Part shown: in pieces, positions 25,742-34,830 of the stretch
Layout: each line of letters begins with the position of its first letter
Position numbering within the stretch: the stretch's first letter is position 1
Origin: Thermalbibacter longus
Lineage (GTDB): Bacteria > Chloroflexota > Chloroflexia > Thermomicrobiales > Thermomicrobiaceae
NCBI RefSeq assembly: GCF_023806485.1
Contig: NZ_JAMSLR010000001.1
Location: 372,001-436,000, forward strand
Reading direction: 5' to 3'
Length of the DNA: 64,000 nucleotides
The notes under the pieces: generated by a model
The model's database searches: none
Told to the model about the DNA's origin: nothing
The model's input: only the letters and a program-made list of their open reading frames with translations
Translations under genes and position numbers: made by a program

Positions 25742-27502
25742 ATGGCGATTCAGGTGCTCGACGAGGCGACGATCGGCAAGATCGCGGCCGGCGAGGTCAT
25801 CGAGCGGCCAGCCTCGGTCGTCAAAGAGCTGGTAGAGAATGCGCTCGATGCCAGTGCCCGCTCAATAGTGGTAGAGATTGCGGCTGGTGGTCGCGAGTGC
25901 ATCCGGGTGCGCGATGACGGTCTCGGCATCTCCGCCGCGGATCTGCCGCTCGCGATCGAGCGGCATGCCACATCGAAGCTTCGCCGGTTCGAGGATCTGG
26001 CCAGCCTGCGCACGTTCGGCTTCCGCGGCGAGGCGCTGGCCAGCATCGCGGCCGTGAGTGACCTCGAGATCATCAGCCGCCCACCTGACGCCGTGCATGG
26101 CGTGCGGCTGCGTTCCGTCTTCGGGCGGCGCACCGCCCTCGAGCCGGTCGCCGCGGCGCCGGGAACGGTCGTCACCGTGCGCGACCTGTTCGCCAACGTG
26201 CCTGCCAGGCGGAGCTTCCTGCGGCAGGAGAGTACCGAGACGGCGTACATCCAGCGGGTGGTCGGTGCCTGCGCGCTGGCTCACCCGGAAGTGCGCTTCG
26301 AGCTCGTGGTCGACGGGCGCACCGTTCTCGCCACCGATGGGAGCGGCAGTCTGGAGAACGTGCTCGTCGGGGTCTTCGGCGCGGAGGCGGCCGCACAGAT
26401 GGTACCGATTCAGCCGACCGATGACCTCGGGGATCAGGCCAGGCCTCTTCGGCTAGAGGTGCACGGCTGCGTCGGCCTGCCGACTCTCACGCGCAGCAAC
26501 CGCCTGGGGATGCTCTTCTTCGTCAACCGCCGCTGGATCGAAAGCCGGCCGCTGGGGGTGGCCGTGGAGCAGGCGTACCACACGTTGATCATGGTCGGGC
26601 GTTATCCAGTGGCAGTCATCCACCTCGAGCTCCCGCCGGGTTCCGTGGACGTCAATGTCCATCCCACGAAGCGAGAGGTTCGCTTCTCCGACGAGCGCGC
26701 GGTGTTCAACGCGGTTCAAGCGGCTGTCCGCCGCACGCTCGCGCAGCATGTCCCGGCGCAGAGCGTGCCTTCGGTCAGCTTCAGCCCGCTTTCCCCGCCG
26801 GCAGTACAGCGCCGGCTCGTGCTGGCAGACCCCACCCGCGTCTCGCGGCCGGTCATCAGGGTCGAAGCCGAAGAGAAGCTACATACTGATGCTTCGCCAA
26901 CCCCATCTTCCAGCGCGAGCGGTGAGCGGCTGCTGCCTGTGCTGCGGGTACTGGGCCAGTTGCACGGCACGTACATCATCGCCGAGGGGCCGGACGGCCT
27001 GTATCTGATCGACCAGCATGCTGCCCACGAGCGCGTGCTGCTCGAACAGCTCATGGTGCAGTACGAGCGAGCGGCGGTGGACGCCCAGGTGCTCCTAGAG
27101 CCGCTGGTTGTCGAGCTCACTTCGGCCCAGCTCGCCGTGCTCGAGGACTACCAGGAGGAGTTGCGGCAGCTCGGCTTCCAGCTCGAGCCGTTCGGGGGGA
27201 GCGCGGTCGCCATCCGAGCTGTTCCGGCAGTGATGCATCGCCGGTCGCCGAACACGACGCTGCTCGCCATTCTGGATGAGCTGGCCAGCGGTGGTCGCGG
27301 CACGAGCCGGCTGGAGGCGCTGGCGATCAGCACGGCGTGTCACTCGGCCATCCGGGCGGGCCAGGAGCTAACGTTAGCCGAGATGCGGGAGCTGGTCAGA
27401 CAGCTCGAGGAGTGCACCGCGCCGCGGGCCTGTGGCCATGGCCGTCCCACGATGCTGCACCTCAGCCAGCAGGAGCTGGAACGGCAGTTCGCCCGGCGCT
27501 AG
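25742..27502 (+). CDS. mutL: DNA mismatch repair protein MutL
   Basis: Couples mismatch recognition to strand incision; 586 aa. N-terminal GHKL ATPase motifs ELVENALDA, RDDGLGI and TFGFRGEAL are intact. The C-terminal domain has DQHAAHERVLLEQ (about residue 424), ACHSAIRAGQ and CGHGRPT, the endonuclease metal-site motifs of MutL from organisms without MutH. No mutS is adjacent. The stop codon lies at the centre of a 22-bp palindrome. Confidence 0.96.
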   Translation: MAIQVLDEATIGKIAAGEVIERPASVVKELVENALDASARSIVVEIAAGGRECIRVRDDGLGISAADLPLAIERHATSKLRRFEDLASLRTFGFRGEALASIAAVSDLEIISRPPDAVHGVRLRSVFGRRTALEPVAAAPGTVVTVRDLFANVPARRSFLRQESTETAYIQRVVGACALAHPEVRFELVVDGRTVLATDGSGSLENVLVGVFGAEAAAQMVPIQPTDDLGDQARPLRLEVHGCVGLPTLTRSNRLGMLFFVNRRWIESRPLGVAVEQAYHTLIMVGRYPVAVIHLELPPGSVDVNVHPTKREVRFSDERAVFNAVQAAVRRTLAQHVPAQSVPSVSFSPLSPPAVQRRLVLADPTRVSRPVIRVEAEEKLHTDASPTPSSSASGERLLPVLRVLGQLHGTYIIAEGPDGLYLIDQHAAHERVLLEQLMVQYERAAVDAQVLLEPLVVELTSAQLAVLEDYQEELRQLGFQLEPFGGSAVAIRAVPAVMHRRSPNTTLLAILDELASGGRGTSRLEALAISTACHSAIRAGQELTLAEMRELVRQLEECTAPRACGHGRPTMLHLSQQELERQFARR

Positions 27503-27511
27503 CGCCGGGCG
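27490..27511. terminator. 22-bp perfect palindrome centred on the mutL stop codon
   Basis: CGCCCGGCGCT is followed directly by its reverse complement AGCGCCGGGCG, with the TAG stop across the centre. It lies between convergent mutL and the response-regulator gene. There is no U-run, so a terminator role for both genes is inferred from position and stem strength. Confidence 0.5.
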
Positions 27512-27543
27512 ATGCTATCAGAGTACCTCGCCTCGTGGAGGAA

Positions 27544-28290
27544 CTAGCTCCGCCCGTTACGCTCTCGCGAGAGCGTGCCGAGCGTGGAGGTGTCGGAGCC
27601 GGACTCGGTCTCCTCGTCCAGGCGGATCCAGCCGTGGCGCAAGGCATAGATGACTGCCTGCGTACGATCGTTGACTGCCAGCTTGCGCAGGATCGAGGTG
27701 ATGTGATTTTTCACCGTCTGATCGCTGATGTTCAGGAGTTGGGCAATCTCCTTGTTGCTGTGCCCGCGAGCCACGCAGTCCAGGATCTCGATCTCCCGTG
27801 GGGTCAGCGGGGAGAAGAAGCCGGTCGAGGAGCGATCCATCCGTGAGAGCTCGCGGAACTGATCGAGCACGCGCGAGGCGACGAACGGCCTGGAGAGGAC
27901 CATCTCGTTGATCAGGTACTCGCCGCGGGCGACCCGGGTGATGACCTCGATCAGGTCCGATGGCTCGATATCCTTAGTACAGTAGGCCGAAGCTCCCGCC
28001 CGGATCGCGTTGAAGAGTTGCTCGTCGTCCTGGTGCATCGTGAGGATGATGACACCGGCCTGGGGCTGGCGCCGCTTCAGCGCCCGGGCCACCTCCAGCC
28101 CGTTCATGCCTGGCAGGCTGAGGTCCACGAGAATCACATCGGGCGATCGCTCGTCGGCTAGCCGAATCGCCTCGCCCCCGTCACCTGCCTCGCCCACGAT
28201 CCGGAAATTAGGCACCTGCTCGAGGCTCCAGCGAATGCCGCTGCGAAACAGCGGGTGATCGTCGACGATGAGGATGTCGATTCGGTTCAT
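27544..28290 (-). CDS. NarL/DegU-type response regulator
   Basis: A 248-residue transcription regulator. The receiver domain has the acidic pair in LIVDDHP, the phospho-acceptor in VILVDLSLPGMNG, and the conserved Lys in AYCTKD. The C-terminal LuxR helix-turn-helix is LTPREIEILDCVARGHSNKEIAQLL through ITSILRKLAVNDRTQAVIYALR. Its ATG overlaps the kinase stop (ATGA), so the two form a coupled pair. Targets unknown. Confidence 0.94.
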   Translation of the reverse strand: MNRIDILIVDDHPLFRSGIRWSLEQVPNFRIVGEAGDGGEAIRLADERSPDVILVDLSLPGMNGLEVARALKRRQPQAGVIILTMHQDDEQLFNAIRAGASAYCTKDIEPSDLIEVITRVARGEYLINEMVLSRPFVASRVLDQFRELSRMDRSSTGFFSPLTPREIEILDCVARGHSNKEIAQLLNISDQTVKNHITSILRKLAVNDRTQAVIYALRHGWIRLDEETESGSDTSTLGTLSRERNGRS

Positions 28291-29375
28291 CCAACCCGCT
28301 CCTTCTCCGCGTGCTCCGCGTGCGGGAGTTCCCGCGCCGCTGCCTGCGACTTTTCCCTTGCCGATCCGAGCGGAACCACCAGCGTTATGGTCGTTCCCTG
28401 ACCCGGCTCGCTCCGTATCGTCAACTGGGCCCCGATAACCTCTGCGCGCTCCCGCATGCCATGCAGGCCAAAGCCTCCGGCGGAGGTCGAGGCGACAGCG
28501 GACGGGCGGAATCCCTGACCATCGTCCTCCACCATGATAACCATTTCGGCAGGACCGACAGAAATCCTTAGCCCGATTCTCCTAGCCCGCGCGTGGCGCT
28601 GCACGTTGTGCAGGGCTTCCTGGATAATCCGGAAGATCGCCAATTCTTGCTCCGGCGTCAGTGGCGGGAGCGAGTCCGGCAGATCGAGTTCGATTTGCCC
28701 AGGGAAGAGCCGCCGGTACGACTCGATATAGCTGCGCAGCGTGACCAGCAGGCCTTGCTCTTTCAGCATAGTGGGTTGGAGGTCGACGATGAAGCGGCGG
28801 GTCTCGCTGAGGCCATCACGCAGCACCTGCTCGATCCGTTCCAGCTCCTCGCGCAGCGAGTCTGGGATTCCCTGGGGGGTTCGGGCCAGGACGCGTGCCG
28901 CGAACTGAACACTGAGGATGGCGTTGGCGAGTACCTGAGCGGGGCCATCGTGGATCTCGCGGGCGAGCCTTCGACGCTCATCTTCTTGAGCGCGAATCAT
29001 CGCTTGGCGGACAGTGAGTCGCTGCGCGGCCTCCAGCCCCGGTAGCGACCCAGCCTCGCCCCATTGCTGCCGGGTAATGCTGAGGAGCTGGAGAAAGTCA
29101 CTCAATTGCCGGCTCACCGTCGATGCGCGGGTCAGGTTCTCCGTAAGCCGGTCCTCCGTTGTGCGCAAGCGCTGCAGCTCGTCCTCGCCGCCCTCTGGCT
29201 GGTCGATCAAAAGCTCCTCGATACGCGTCTGGACGCGCGTTCGTTCGCGCTCGATCTCTTCGAGCAGGGCAGCGGCATGCTGGCGCAGCTCCCCGATCTG
29301 AGTCTCGAACGATGAGATCGCATCCTTTATCTTTCGATCGATCTCGTCGAGTCGCTTGGCAGCGTGCTCGCTCAC
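28287..29375 (-). CDS. Cytoplasmic sensor histidine kinase, DegS-like (HisKA_3)
   Basis: A 362-residue kinase without membrane segments. Residues about 1-100 are a long coiled coil, as in DegS. The dimerisation/phospho-acceptor helix is RRLAREIHDGPAQVLANAI (His in EIHDG), and the ATPase domain holds QEALHNVQRHARA, MVEDDGQGF and GFGLHGMRERAE. It probably senses a cytoplasmic signal and phosphorylates the coupled regulator. The GTG at 29375 is the start. Confidence 0.93.
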   Translation of the reverse strand: MSEHAAKRLDEIDRKIKDAISSFETQIGELRQHAAALLEEIERERTRVQTRIEELLIDQPEGGEDELQRLRTTEDRLTENLTRASTVSRQLSDFLQLLSITRQQWGEAGSLPGLEAAQRLTVRQAMIRAQEDERRRLAREIHDGPAQVLANAILSVQFAARVLARTPQGIPDSLREELERIEQVLRDGLSETRRFIVDLQPTMLKEQGLLVTLRSYIESYRRLFPGQIELDLPDSLPPLTPEQELAIFRIIQEALHNVQRHARARRIGLRISVGPAEMVIMVEDDGQGFRPSAVASTSAGGFGLHGMRERAEVIGAQLTIRSEPGQGTTITLVVPLGSAREKSQAAARELPHAEHAEKERVG

Positions 29376-29538
29376 CCGTCACCCCGTTTGCTGCCCGTCA
29401 AGGTACTACGGCTAGGAGTCGGTATCCGACTCTACCATGACCTTTCTCCCGCACTGGCAGTCTCATGATACCATGCATTTGTATGCGAGTTGGCAAGCGT
29501 AAGGCGAACCTGACAATGCCAGGCTGGGAGAGTTGCAC

Positions 29539-30228
29539 ATGGCTACGATCGGCTTCCTCACGATCGGACAATCTCCGCGCCCCGACATCCTCGACTCGAT
29601 GTTCGGGGCGAGCCCAGCGTGGGCGCGGCAATACGGTGCTCTCGATGAGCTCAACCGTGCCGAGATCGCTGCGCTCGAGCCGGCTGCTGGTGAGCATCCC
29701 CTGGTGACCAGGTTGAGATCCGGTGAGGAAGTCACCGTTGCAAAGGAACGGCTCTTACCGTATTTGCACCGTGCGGCCGATGACGCCGTGCGTGCGGGTG
29801 CGGCGTTCCTTGTCGTCCTCTGTACCGGGACATTCTCCAACTTGCATGCTCCGGTGCCGATCCTCTACCCGGATCGTATTCTGGTGAACACCGTGAACGC
29901 GCTCCTGCCCGAGGGGACGCTCGGTGTCGTGATGCCCCATCCGGGCCAGTACGAGGCTATGCAGCGCAAATGGGCGCTTCCGGGTCGGCGTTTCGTGGGC
30001 GCGTCCGCCTCGCCCTATACCGGGCAAGCGGAGCTAGCCAGTATTGCCGGGACGCTTGCCGAAGAGGGGGTCGACCTGATCGTCCTCGATTGCATGGGCT
30101 TTACTCGAGCCATGAAGCGGATCATGGCGGAGGCCAGCGGGCGGCCAGTGGTGCTGGCGAACCGGCTCGTGGGGCGCCTGATCGAGGAACTCATCGATGC
30201 CGAGATTTCGTCCCCGGTGACGGCCTGA
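29539..30228 (+). CDS. AroM family protein
   Basis: A 229-residue protein starting MATIGFLTIGQSPRPDI, the AroM family N terminus, with VLCTGTFSNL and VVMPHPGQ segments and a closing DCMGFTRAMKRIM. The fold resembles Asp/Glu racemases, and the family is often found near amino-acid catabolism genes. Its activity is not established. ATG 29539 is preferred over a TTG six bases upstream. The last 38 bases overlap the 3' end of the convergent carboxypeptidase gene. Confidence 0.82.
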   Translation: MATIGFLTIGQSPRPDILDSMFGASPAWARQYGALDELNRAEIAALEPAAGEHPLVTRLRSGEEVTVAKERLLPYLHRAADDAVRAGAAFLVVLCTGTFSNLHAPVPILYPDRILVNTVNALLPEGTLGVVMPHPGQYEAMQRKWALPGRRFVGASASPYTGQAELASIAGTLAEEGVDLIVLDCMGFTRAMKRIMAEASGRPVVLANRLVGRLIEELIDAEISSPVTA

Positions 30229-31747
30229 ATTCGGCCAACGTCACCGCGACGGCGTCTTCAATGCTCTTCGGTGGCTCTCCCACATAGTTGTTGATCAGTA
30301 GTGTAAAGACCAGGCGCTGCCCACCTTCACTCGTCACGTAGCCACTGAGCGTCGAAACTCCGGGCGCAGTCCCGCTCATGGCGCGCAGGTTGCCCTGCGC
30401 GGCGGTGAACCGCAAGCGCGTGCTCAGCGTTCCCCCCTCCATGCGGTCGGGTGGTCCGGCTACCGGCAACGCTTCATAGAATGCGGGAAACCAATCCTCG
30501 CGCTGAACGGCGAACAGCAACCACGTGAGCTCGCCAGCGGTCTGCAGGTTGAGCCGCGAGACTCCCGAACCGTCGCGCAGGCGGAGCGTGGCCACGTTGA
30601 CGCCGACTGAGGCGAGGTACTGCTCAACAACCTCGAGCCCGGCTTCCCAGCTCCCCTCGCCGCGTCGCTCGCGGCCCATCGTCTTCACCAGGATCTCGGC
30701 GATCCCGTTGTTTCCGAGCTTCAAAAAGGGAATGACGATATCGGCGAGCCGCGGTGATTCGAGCTGCGCCAGCACACGAGCACCGGCGGGCGTCGGACCG
30801 AAGCTCGTTTCTCCCTGGACAGCGATACCCTGGCGAGCCAGCGCATCGCGGAAGATGGCGGTCGCGTAGCCGGTGGGCTCGCGAACTGCGACCCACTCTG
30901 CGGTACCGTCGCTATCCTGGGGAAGGCGGCCGCTGACCACGATGACATTCGTCCCCCGGCGTCGCTCGACAGCAATGCTCTCCTGGGTTCCGCCTGGCGC
31001 AGTGATGGCTCGGTTCTCGACGGTGACGTAGCCCGTCTGCGGCACGAGAGCGACATCGACCGGAGCCCCGGGCTCGGCGCCAGGCCGTACTTCCACGATC
31101 ACCGTGCCGATGTCGAGGTCCTGGCCGGGGGCGACCGTCAGCGCGGAGATCTCGACAGCGTTCGATGAGCTACCGTCTGTCCAGGACCAGTCGGGATGCA
31201 GGCGTTCGTCGTCGAACCAGGTGTCGTCAGCGATCAACTTTCCCTCGACCGAACGGATGCCGTGACCGGCCAGCACCGCGGCGAGCTCCTCGTAGCGTCG
31301 CGGAAGCATCGTAGGGTCACCGGTACCCTTCAAGTAGAGGTTGCCGGCCAAAATCTCGCCCCGCTGCTCTCCGTCGGTCAGCACGGTCGTCTGGAAGCGG
31401 TAGTCCGGACCGAGGATCTCCAGCGCCGCGGCGGCGACCAGGAGCTTTTGAGTCGAGCCCGGAACCAGACGAGCTTCGTCTCCCCTCGCGTAGAGCACCT
31501 CCCCGGTCTCGGCGTCGCGCACCGTGATCCCGATCTGCGCTCCGGCCAACCGCGAACTACGGAGGATGCGGTCCAGGCACTCCGAAAGCGCGTCGCCTTC
31601 TTGCGCGGGGTCGACCCGCGTCGACTGCCACGCGCCTCGTTCCAGATCGAACTCGCCGGGCGCTGCCATCGCGGTGCCCGGCGTAACCAGGAGCATGATC
31701 GCGAGCAAGAGCGGTAGGACCAGCCGGTCGCGTTCGCTGATCGCCAT
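30191..31747 (-). CDS. dacB: D-alanyl-D-alanine carboxypeptidase, PBP4/DacB family
   Basis: A class C penicillin-binding protein of 518 aa that trims or cleaves peptidoglycan cross-links outside the membrane. It has a signal peptide (about residues 8-25, VLPLLLAIMLLVTPGTAMAA). The active-site SxxK is LVPGSTQKLLVAA, the second motif is LKLGNNGIAEILVK (SxN type, with N), and DGSGVSRLN marks the family; the KTG-equivalent is in MSGTAPGVSTLSGYV. ATG 31747 follows GGAGGAGG. Confidence 0.9.
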   Translation of the reverse strand: MAISERDRLVLPLLLAIMLLVTPGTAMAAPGEFDLERGAWQSTRVDPAQEGDALSECLDRILRSSRLAGAQIGITVRDAETGEVLYARGDEARLVPGSTQKLLVAAAALEILGPDYRFQTTVLTDGEQRGEILAGNLYLKGTGDPTMLPRRYEELAAVLAGHGIRSVEGKLIADDTWFDDERLHPDWSWTDGSSSNAVEISALTVAPGQDLDIGTVIVEVRPGAEPGAPVDVALVPQTGYVTVENRAITAPGGTQESIAVERRRGTNVIVVSGRLPQDSDGTAEWVAVREPTGYATAIFRDALARQGIAVQGETSFGPTPAGARVLAQLESPRLADIVIPFLKLGNNGIAEILVKTMGRERRGEGSWEAGLEVVEQYLASVGVNVATLRLRDGSGVSRLNLQTAGELTWLLFAVQREDWFPAFYEALPVAGPPDRMEGGTLSTRLRFTAAQGNLRAMSGTAPGVSTLSGYVTSEGGQRLVFTLLINNYVGEPPKSIEDAVAVTLAEFRPSPGTKSRHR

Positions 31748-31876
31748 GCCGTCCTCCTCCACTGACCCCCAACATGCCTCCGGGACGGCTCTCACCATTC
31801 GGGTGAACCGGTTTTCATCGCTGGAAAAGGTGCTGGGAACCAAACGCTCGCCGAGCTCGGGCAGCCCGTGCCCGTT

Positions 31877-32677
31877 CTATCGATCGTAGCGGCCACGCAG
31901 GCTGTTCAGTCGCACCATGACGACGTCGCGCAGCATGATGAGCGCGTCGATGCCCGGGCGCACTTTGCTGCCCTCGACGTGGCGCCAGACGACCGGGAGC
32001 ACGGCCAGTCGATATCCGCGACGGCGCGCCAGGTAGAGGATCTCGACGTCGAAGCCGGTCACCAGCGGCCCGCGCACCGGTCGAGCTCCATTGTGGTAGA
32101 GCCGCGAGCGACTGAAGAGATCACGCGCCACGTCGGCCCGGAAACCTTTGAAACCGCACTGCGTATCCTGAACACCGGGCAGCGCCAGGAGCTGGACGAT
32201 CCGGTTGAAGACGCGCCCCATCAAGTGACGGTGCAGTGGTTCTCCGATCCGGCGTGCCTCGGCTCCCTCGCGCGACCCGATCACGATATCCCATCCGTCA
32301 TGGAGCAGCGCGCTGGCAGGCTCGAGGTACTCGATCGGAGTGGAGAGGTCGGCGTCAGTGAAGATGACGATGCGGCCTCGAGATGCGAGGATCGCTTCCC
32401 GAACAGCCACGGCTTTACCCTGGTGCGGCAGGCGGAGATGGCGCACGCGCCCCTCGCGACGGCTCCAGTCGGCCGCGATGAGCGGTGTCCGATCTTCGCT
32501 GCCATCGTCAGCGATAATTACTTCCCACGAGTACGGCTGTGATGAGAGATAGGTAACGACGGTTTCCAGAGTGGCAGGTAGTCGAGCCTCCTCGTTGTAC
32601 GCCGGGATGACCAGGCTGAGTTCGACTGCCGCCGCTCGCTGCGGGTCCAGGCCCGACTGTGGAGACCGGGAGAACAC
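31877..32677 (-). CDS. GT2 glycosyltransferase, dolichyl/polyprenyl-phosphate glucosyltransferase-like
   Basis: Transfers a sugar, probably to a polyprenyl phosphate at the inner membrane face. LSLVIPAYNEEARLPATLE and IIADDGSEDRT form the nucleotide-sugar fold, TDADLSTPIEYLEPA holds the DxD-type metal site, and DTQCGFKGFRADVARDLF with TGFDVEILYLARR is typical of the Alg5-like subgroup. GTG 32677 (GGAGGG upstream) gives 266 aa; an open extension to 32869 is low complexity and unlikely. Confidence 0.88.
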   Translation of the reverse strand: MFSRSPQSGLDPQRAAAVELSLVIPAYNEEARLPATLETVVTYLSSQPYSWEVIIADDGSEDRTPLIAADWSRREGRVRHLRLPHQGKAVAVREAILASRGRIVIFTDADLSTPIEYLEPASALLHDGWDIVIGSREGAEARRIGEPLHRHLMGRVFNRIVQLLALPGVQDTQCGFKGFRADVARDLFSRSRLYHNGARPVRGPLVTGFDVEILYLARRRGYRLAVLPVVWRHVEGSKVRPGIDALIMLRDVVMVRLNSLRGRYDR

Positions 32678-33040
32678 CGTGCCCTCCGCCGTGCCGCTCG
32701 GCTGCCCTGCCGTACGATTGTAGCAGCGGCTACGACTCTCGTATCCCGCCGAGCTGCGTCTCTGTCCCACACGCTCGCCAGGGACATCGTAACCGGTTAC
32801 GAAGCGAGGGATGAGTCGCGCCGGGGCGAACAGCCTCGCCCCGGCGCTTGCTCGGTCGCGCGCATGCAAGACGGCGTGCTGGTTCGAGCCGCGAGGCTTC
32901 AGCGGGTTGGTGTCGAGCGCGAGAGGGCGCGCTCAGCAGGGAGATCGGAGACCAACTTCAGCGGCCACACAAGCGGAACATCGAGCTCGATGCTGGACGA
33001 CCTCCACCGGATTCAGCCCCCTCCCCTGCTGACTGGGCAG
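32678..33040. other. Gene-free stretch with a 12-bp hairpin
   Basis: No convincing gene is present. A perfect 12-bp inverted repeat at 32818-32847 (GCGCCGGGGCGA/TCGCCCCGGCGC, loop ACAGCC) follows the minus-strand SnoaL-like gene at about 190 nt. It may be a terminator or processing signal; there is no U-run. Confidence 0.45.
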
Positions 33041-33478
33041 CTACGATCGGCTCCCGGCGGGGCTCGGGATAGCACCGATTTGCTGGAGCAGACCGAGCTC
33101 ATCCCATTCGCTCCATCGCTCCACGATCTTTCCGCCCTCGACACGGGCTATGTGTATCTCGGTGAAGCGGACGCGCCGGCCGCTAGCTGGTATGCCCATC
33201 ATCTCGCCCTGGTGAGTGGCGTGCACGGTTATGCGATCTGCGACCACATCGCCCTCGGCGATCATCTCCTCGAACGTGACGCGCATGTCGGGGAAGGCGG
33301 CGCGAAACATCGGAAGCACCTGCTTGAGGCCGGCCATGTCCGAAGGCAACCCGGGACCGTGGTGGACGACTGACGGCGAAACGACCTCGTCGAAGAGATC
33401 GACGTTTCCTGTGCGCCAGTACTCTTTCAGAAGCTCGTAGAAGCGACGAATGACCGCCTTGCTCTCCTCCGCTGGCAT
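33041..33478 (-). CDS. SnoaL-like / ester cyclase family protein
   Basis: A 145-residue NTF2-fold protein. AVIRRFYELLKEYWRTGN opens the alpha-beta cone. VVHHGPGLPSDMAGLKQVLPMFRAAFPDMRVTFEEMIAEGDVVADRIT (about residues 38-85) follows the SnoaL/ester-cyclase pattern, and FTEIHIARVEGGKIVERWSEWD closes it. ATG 33478 is the start. Such proteins are often cyclases or isomerases; the substrate is unknown. Confidence 0.85.
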   Translation of the reverse strand: MPAEESKAVIRRFYELLKEYWRTGNVDLFDEVVSPSVVHHGPGLPSDMAGLKQVLPMFRAAFPDMRVTFEEMIAEGDVVADRITVHATHQGEMMGIPASGRRVRFTEIHIARVEGGKIVERWSEWDELGLLQQIGAIPSPAGSRS

Positions 33479-33955
33479 GGTGTACTCCTTTCTGTGCCTG
33501 GCGATTCGATCATCGCGCGGTCGGGCTGCCGGATGACCGTTGCCCGCGGTGACGGAATGGCCACATGCCTCGTGGCCAGGTCGGAGACGCGTGCCCACCG
33601 CCATCTGGGCTGTGACTCTCGATCGCCGGCTTGCGCCTAACCTCCGCGAGTGCCCAGCCTGTGCAGCGTACCGCGTGCATCGGGTTCGGCCCCAGCGTCG
33701 ACCACCGTCTTCAGGCTAGCGAGTCATCGTCAAAACAACGTGAAAGCGGGCATGTGCCGCCAGAGTGCGAGCGGCGTGCCTGCCACTCGCCGCGAGCGGC
33801 TACATGGCCTGCTGGGCACCACTCACCCAGATGGCGTCCGGCTTCTGCTTTTCGAGCACGGGCCGAGACTGGGGAACCCCTGTCTTCCCGTCGACGGGCT
33901 AGGCTGTGATCGCGGGGTATCCGGGCGGGCTGCCCAGTGCGGGTCACAGGCCGTC

Positions 33956-33983
33956 TTGCGCCTGCCGGGAGCCGATTTATACT
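33956..33983 (+). promoter_or_regulatory. Promoter of the cas operon
   Basis: TTGCGC (33956-33961) and TATACT (33978-33983) are 16 bases apart, about 80 nt before cas6. The rest of the 584-nt stretch 33479-34062 holds no gene I can support. Confidence 0.65.
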
Positions 33984-34062
33984 CAGGCAGTGTGACCATC
34001 GAGCGTGGAGCATCAGGTTCGGTGCCGTACCGCTGCGGCACCGATCGTGGAGGGTGCATCCC

Positions 34063-34830
34063 ATGCGGCTCGAGATTCGCCTGGAACCGGTCGAAGTCGG
34101 GACGCTGCCGCCGAACTATCGAGAGGCGCTGCAAGCGGTGATCTACCGCAACCTGCCGTCGCCCCTGGCGGACGCCCTGCACGATGGCCGCTACTGGGAA
34201 GGGCGACGGCCCGTGAAGCCGTTCGTCTTCTCCCAGCTCAGCGGCTCGATCACCTACCAGCGAGCTGACGGCTTCAGCGTCGGTGGGCCAGTCTGGTTTC
34301 GCTTCGCGTCACCTGCGGCGGATCTCGTGCAGGCGCTGGCCGAAGGCCTGCTGCGTAACGGAGCGACCCAGATCGCGACGCTGCGGTTTGCCGTGCAAGA
34401 GGTTGCTGCGCTGTCTGACCCTCCACTTAAACCGCCGCTCGTAGTACGCACGCTCTCCCCCATCACCGTCTACCGCACCGTCGAGCAGGACGGGCGTCGG
34501 CGGACGCAGTACTACAACCCGCTCGCCCGCGAGTTCGCGGAGCTCGTCTCCGCCAACCTTGCGCGCAAGGCGGAGATCCTTCGTCTGCCCTGCTCAGAGC
34601 CGATCCAGATCCGCCCGCTCGGGATCGGGCCGCGGAACCGTCGTCTGGAGCAGTACAAGGGCACCTGGATCGAAGCCTGGGCAGGAAGTTTCCGGCTGGA
34701 GGGGCCCGAGCCGATGCTCTGGCTCGCGCTCCATGCCGGGCTAGGCGCCAAGAACAGCCAGGGCTTCGGCTTCGTCGACGTCGAACCCCAGCGCGAGTCA
34801 CGACACACGCACGAGGAGAAGCAGCGATGA
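34063..34830 (+). CDS. cas6: CRISPR repeat-processing endoribonuclease Cas6
   Basis: Cleaves the CRISPR transcript within each repeat to give crRNAs; 255 aa, RAMP fold. The C-terminal glycine-rich loop GLGAKNSQGFGFVDV (about residues 225-240) is the Cas6 signature. A histidine near residue 40 (ALHDGRYW) is placed like the general-base histidine of many Cas6 proteins. ATG 34063 follows TGGAGGG. First gene of the operon; its stop overlaps the start of cas8b (ATGA). Confidence 0.93.
   Translation: MRLEIRLEPVEVGTLPPNYREALQAVIYRNLPSPLADALHDGRYWEGRRPVKPFVFSQLSGSITYQRADGFSVGGPVWFRFASPAADLVQALAEGLLRNGATQIATLRFAVQEVAALSDPPLKPPLVVRTLSPITVYRTVEQDGRRRTQYYNPLAREFAELVSANLARKAEILRLPCSEPIQIRPLGIGPRNRRLEQYKGTWIEAWAGSFRLEGPEPMLWLALHAGLGAKNSQGFGFVDVEPQRESRHTHEEKQR

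Noticed and set aside
33479-34062. Possible small genes between the SnoaL-like gene and cas6
   Set aside because: Several open frames exist but none has a ribosome site, motif or conserved look; only the cas promoter is supported.
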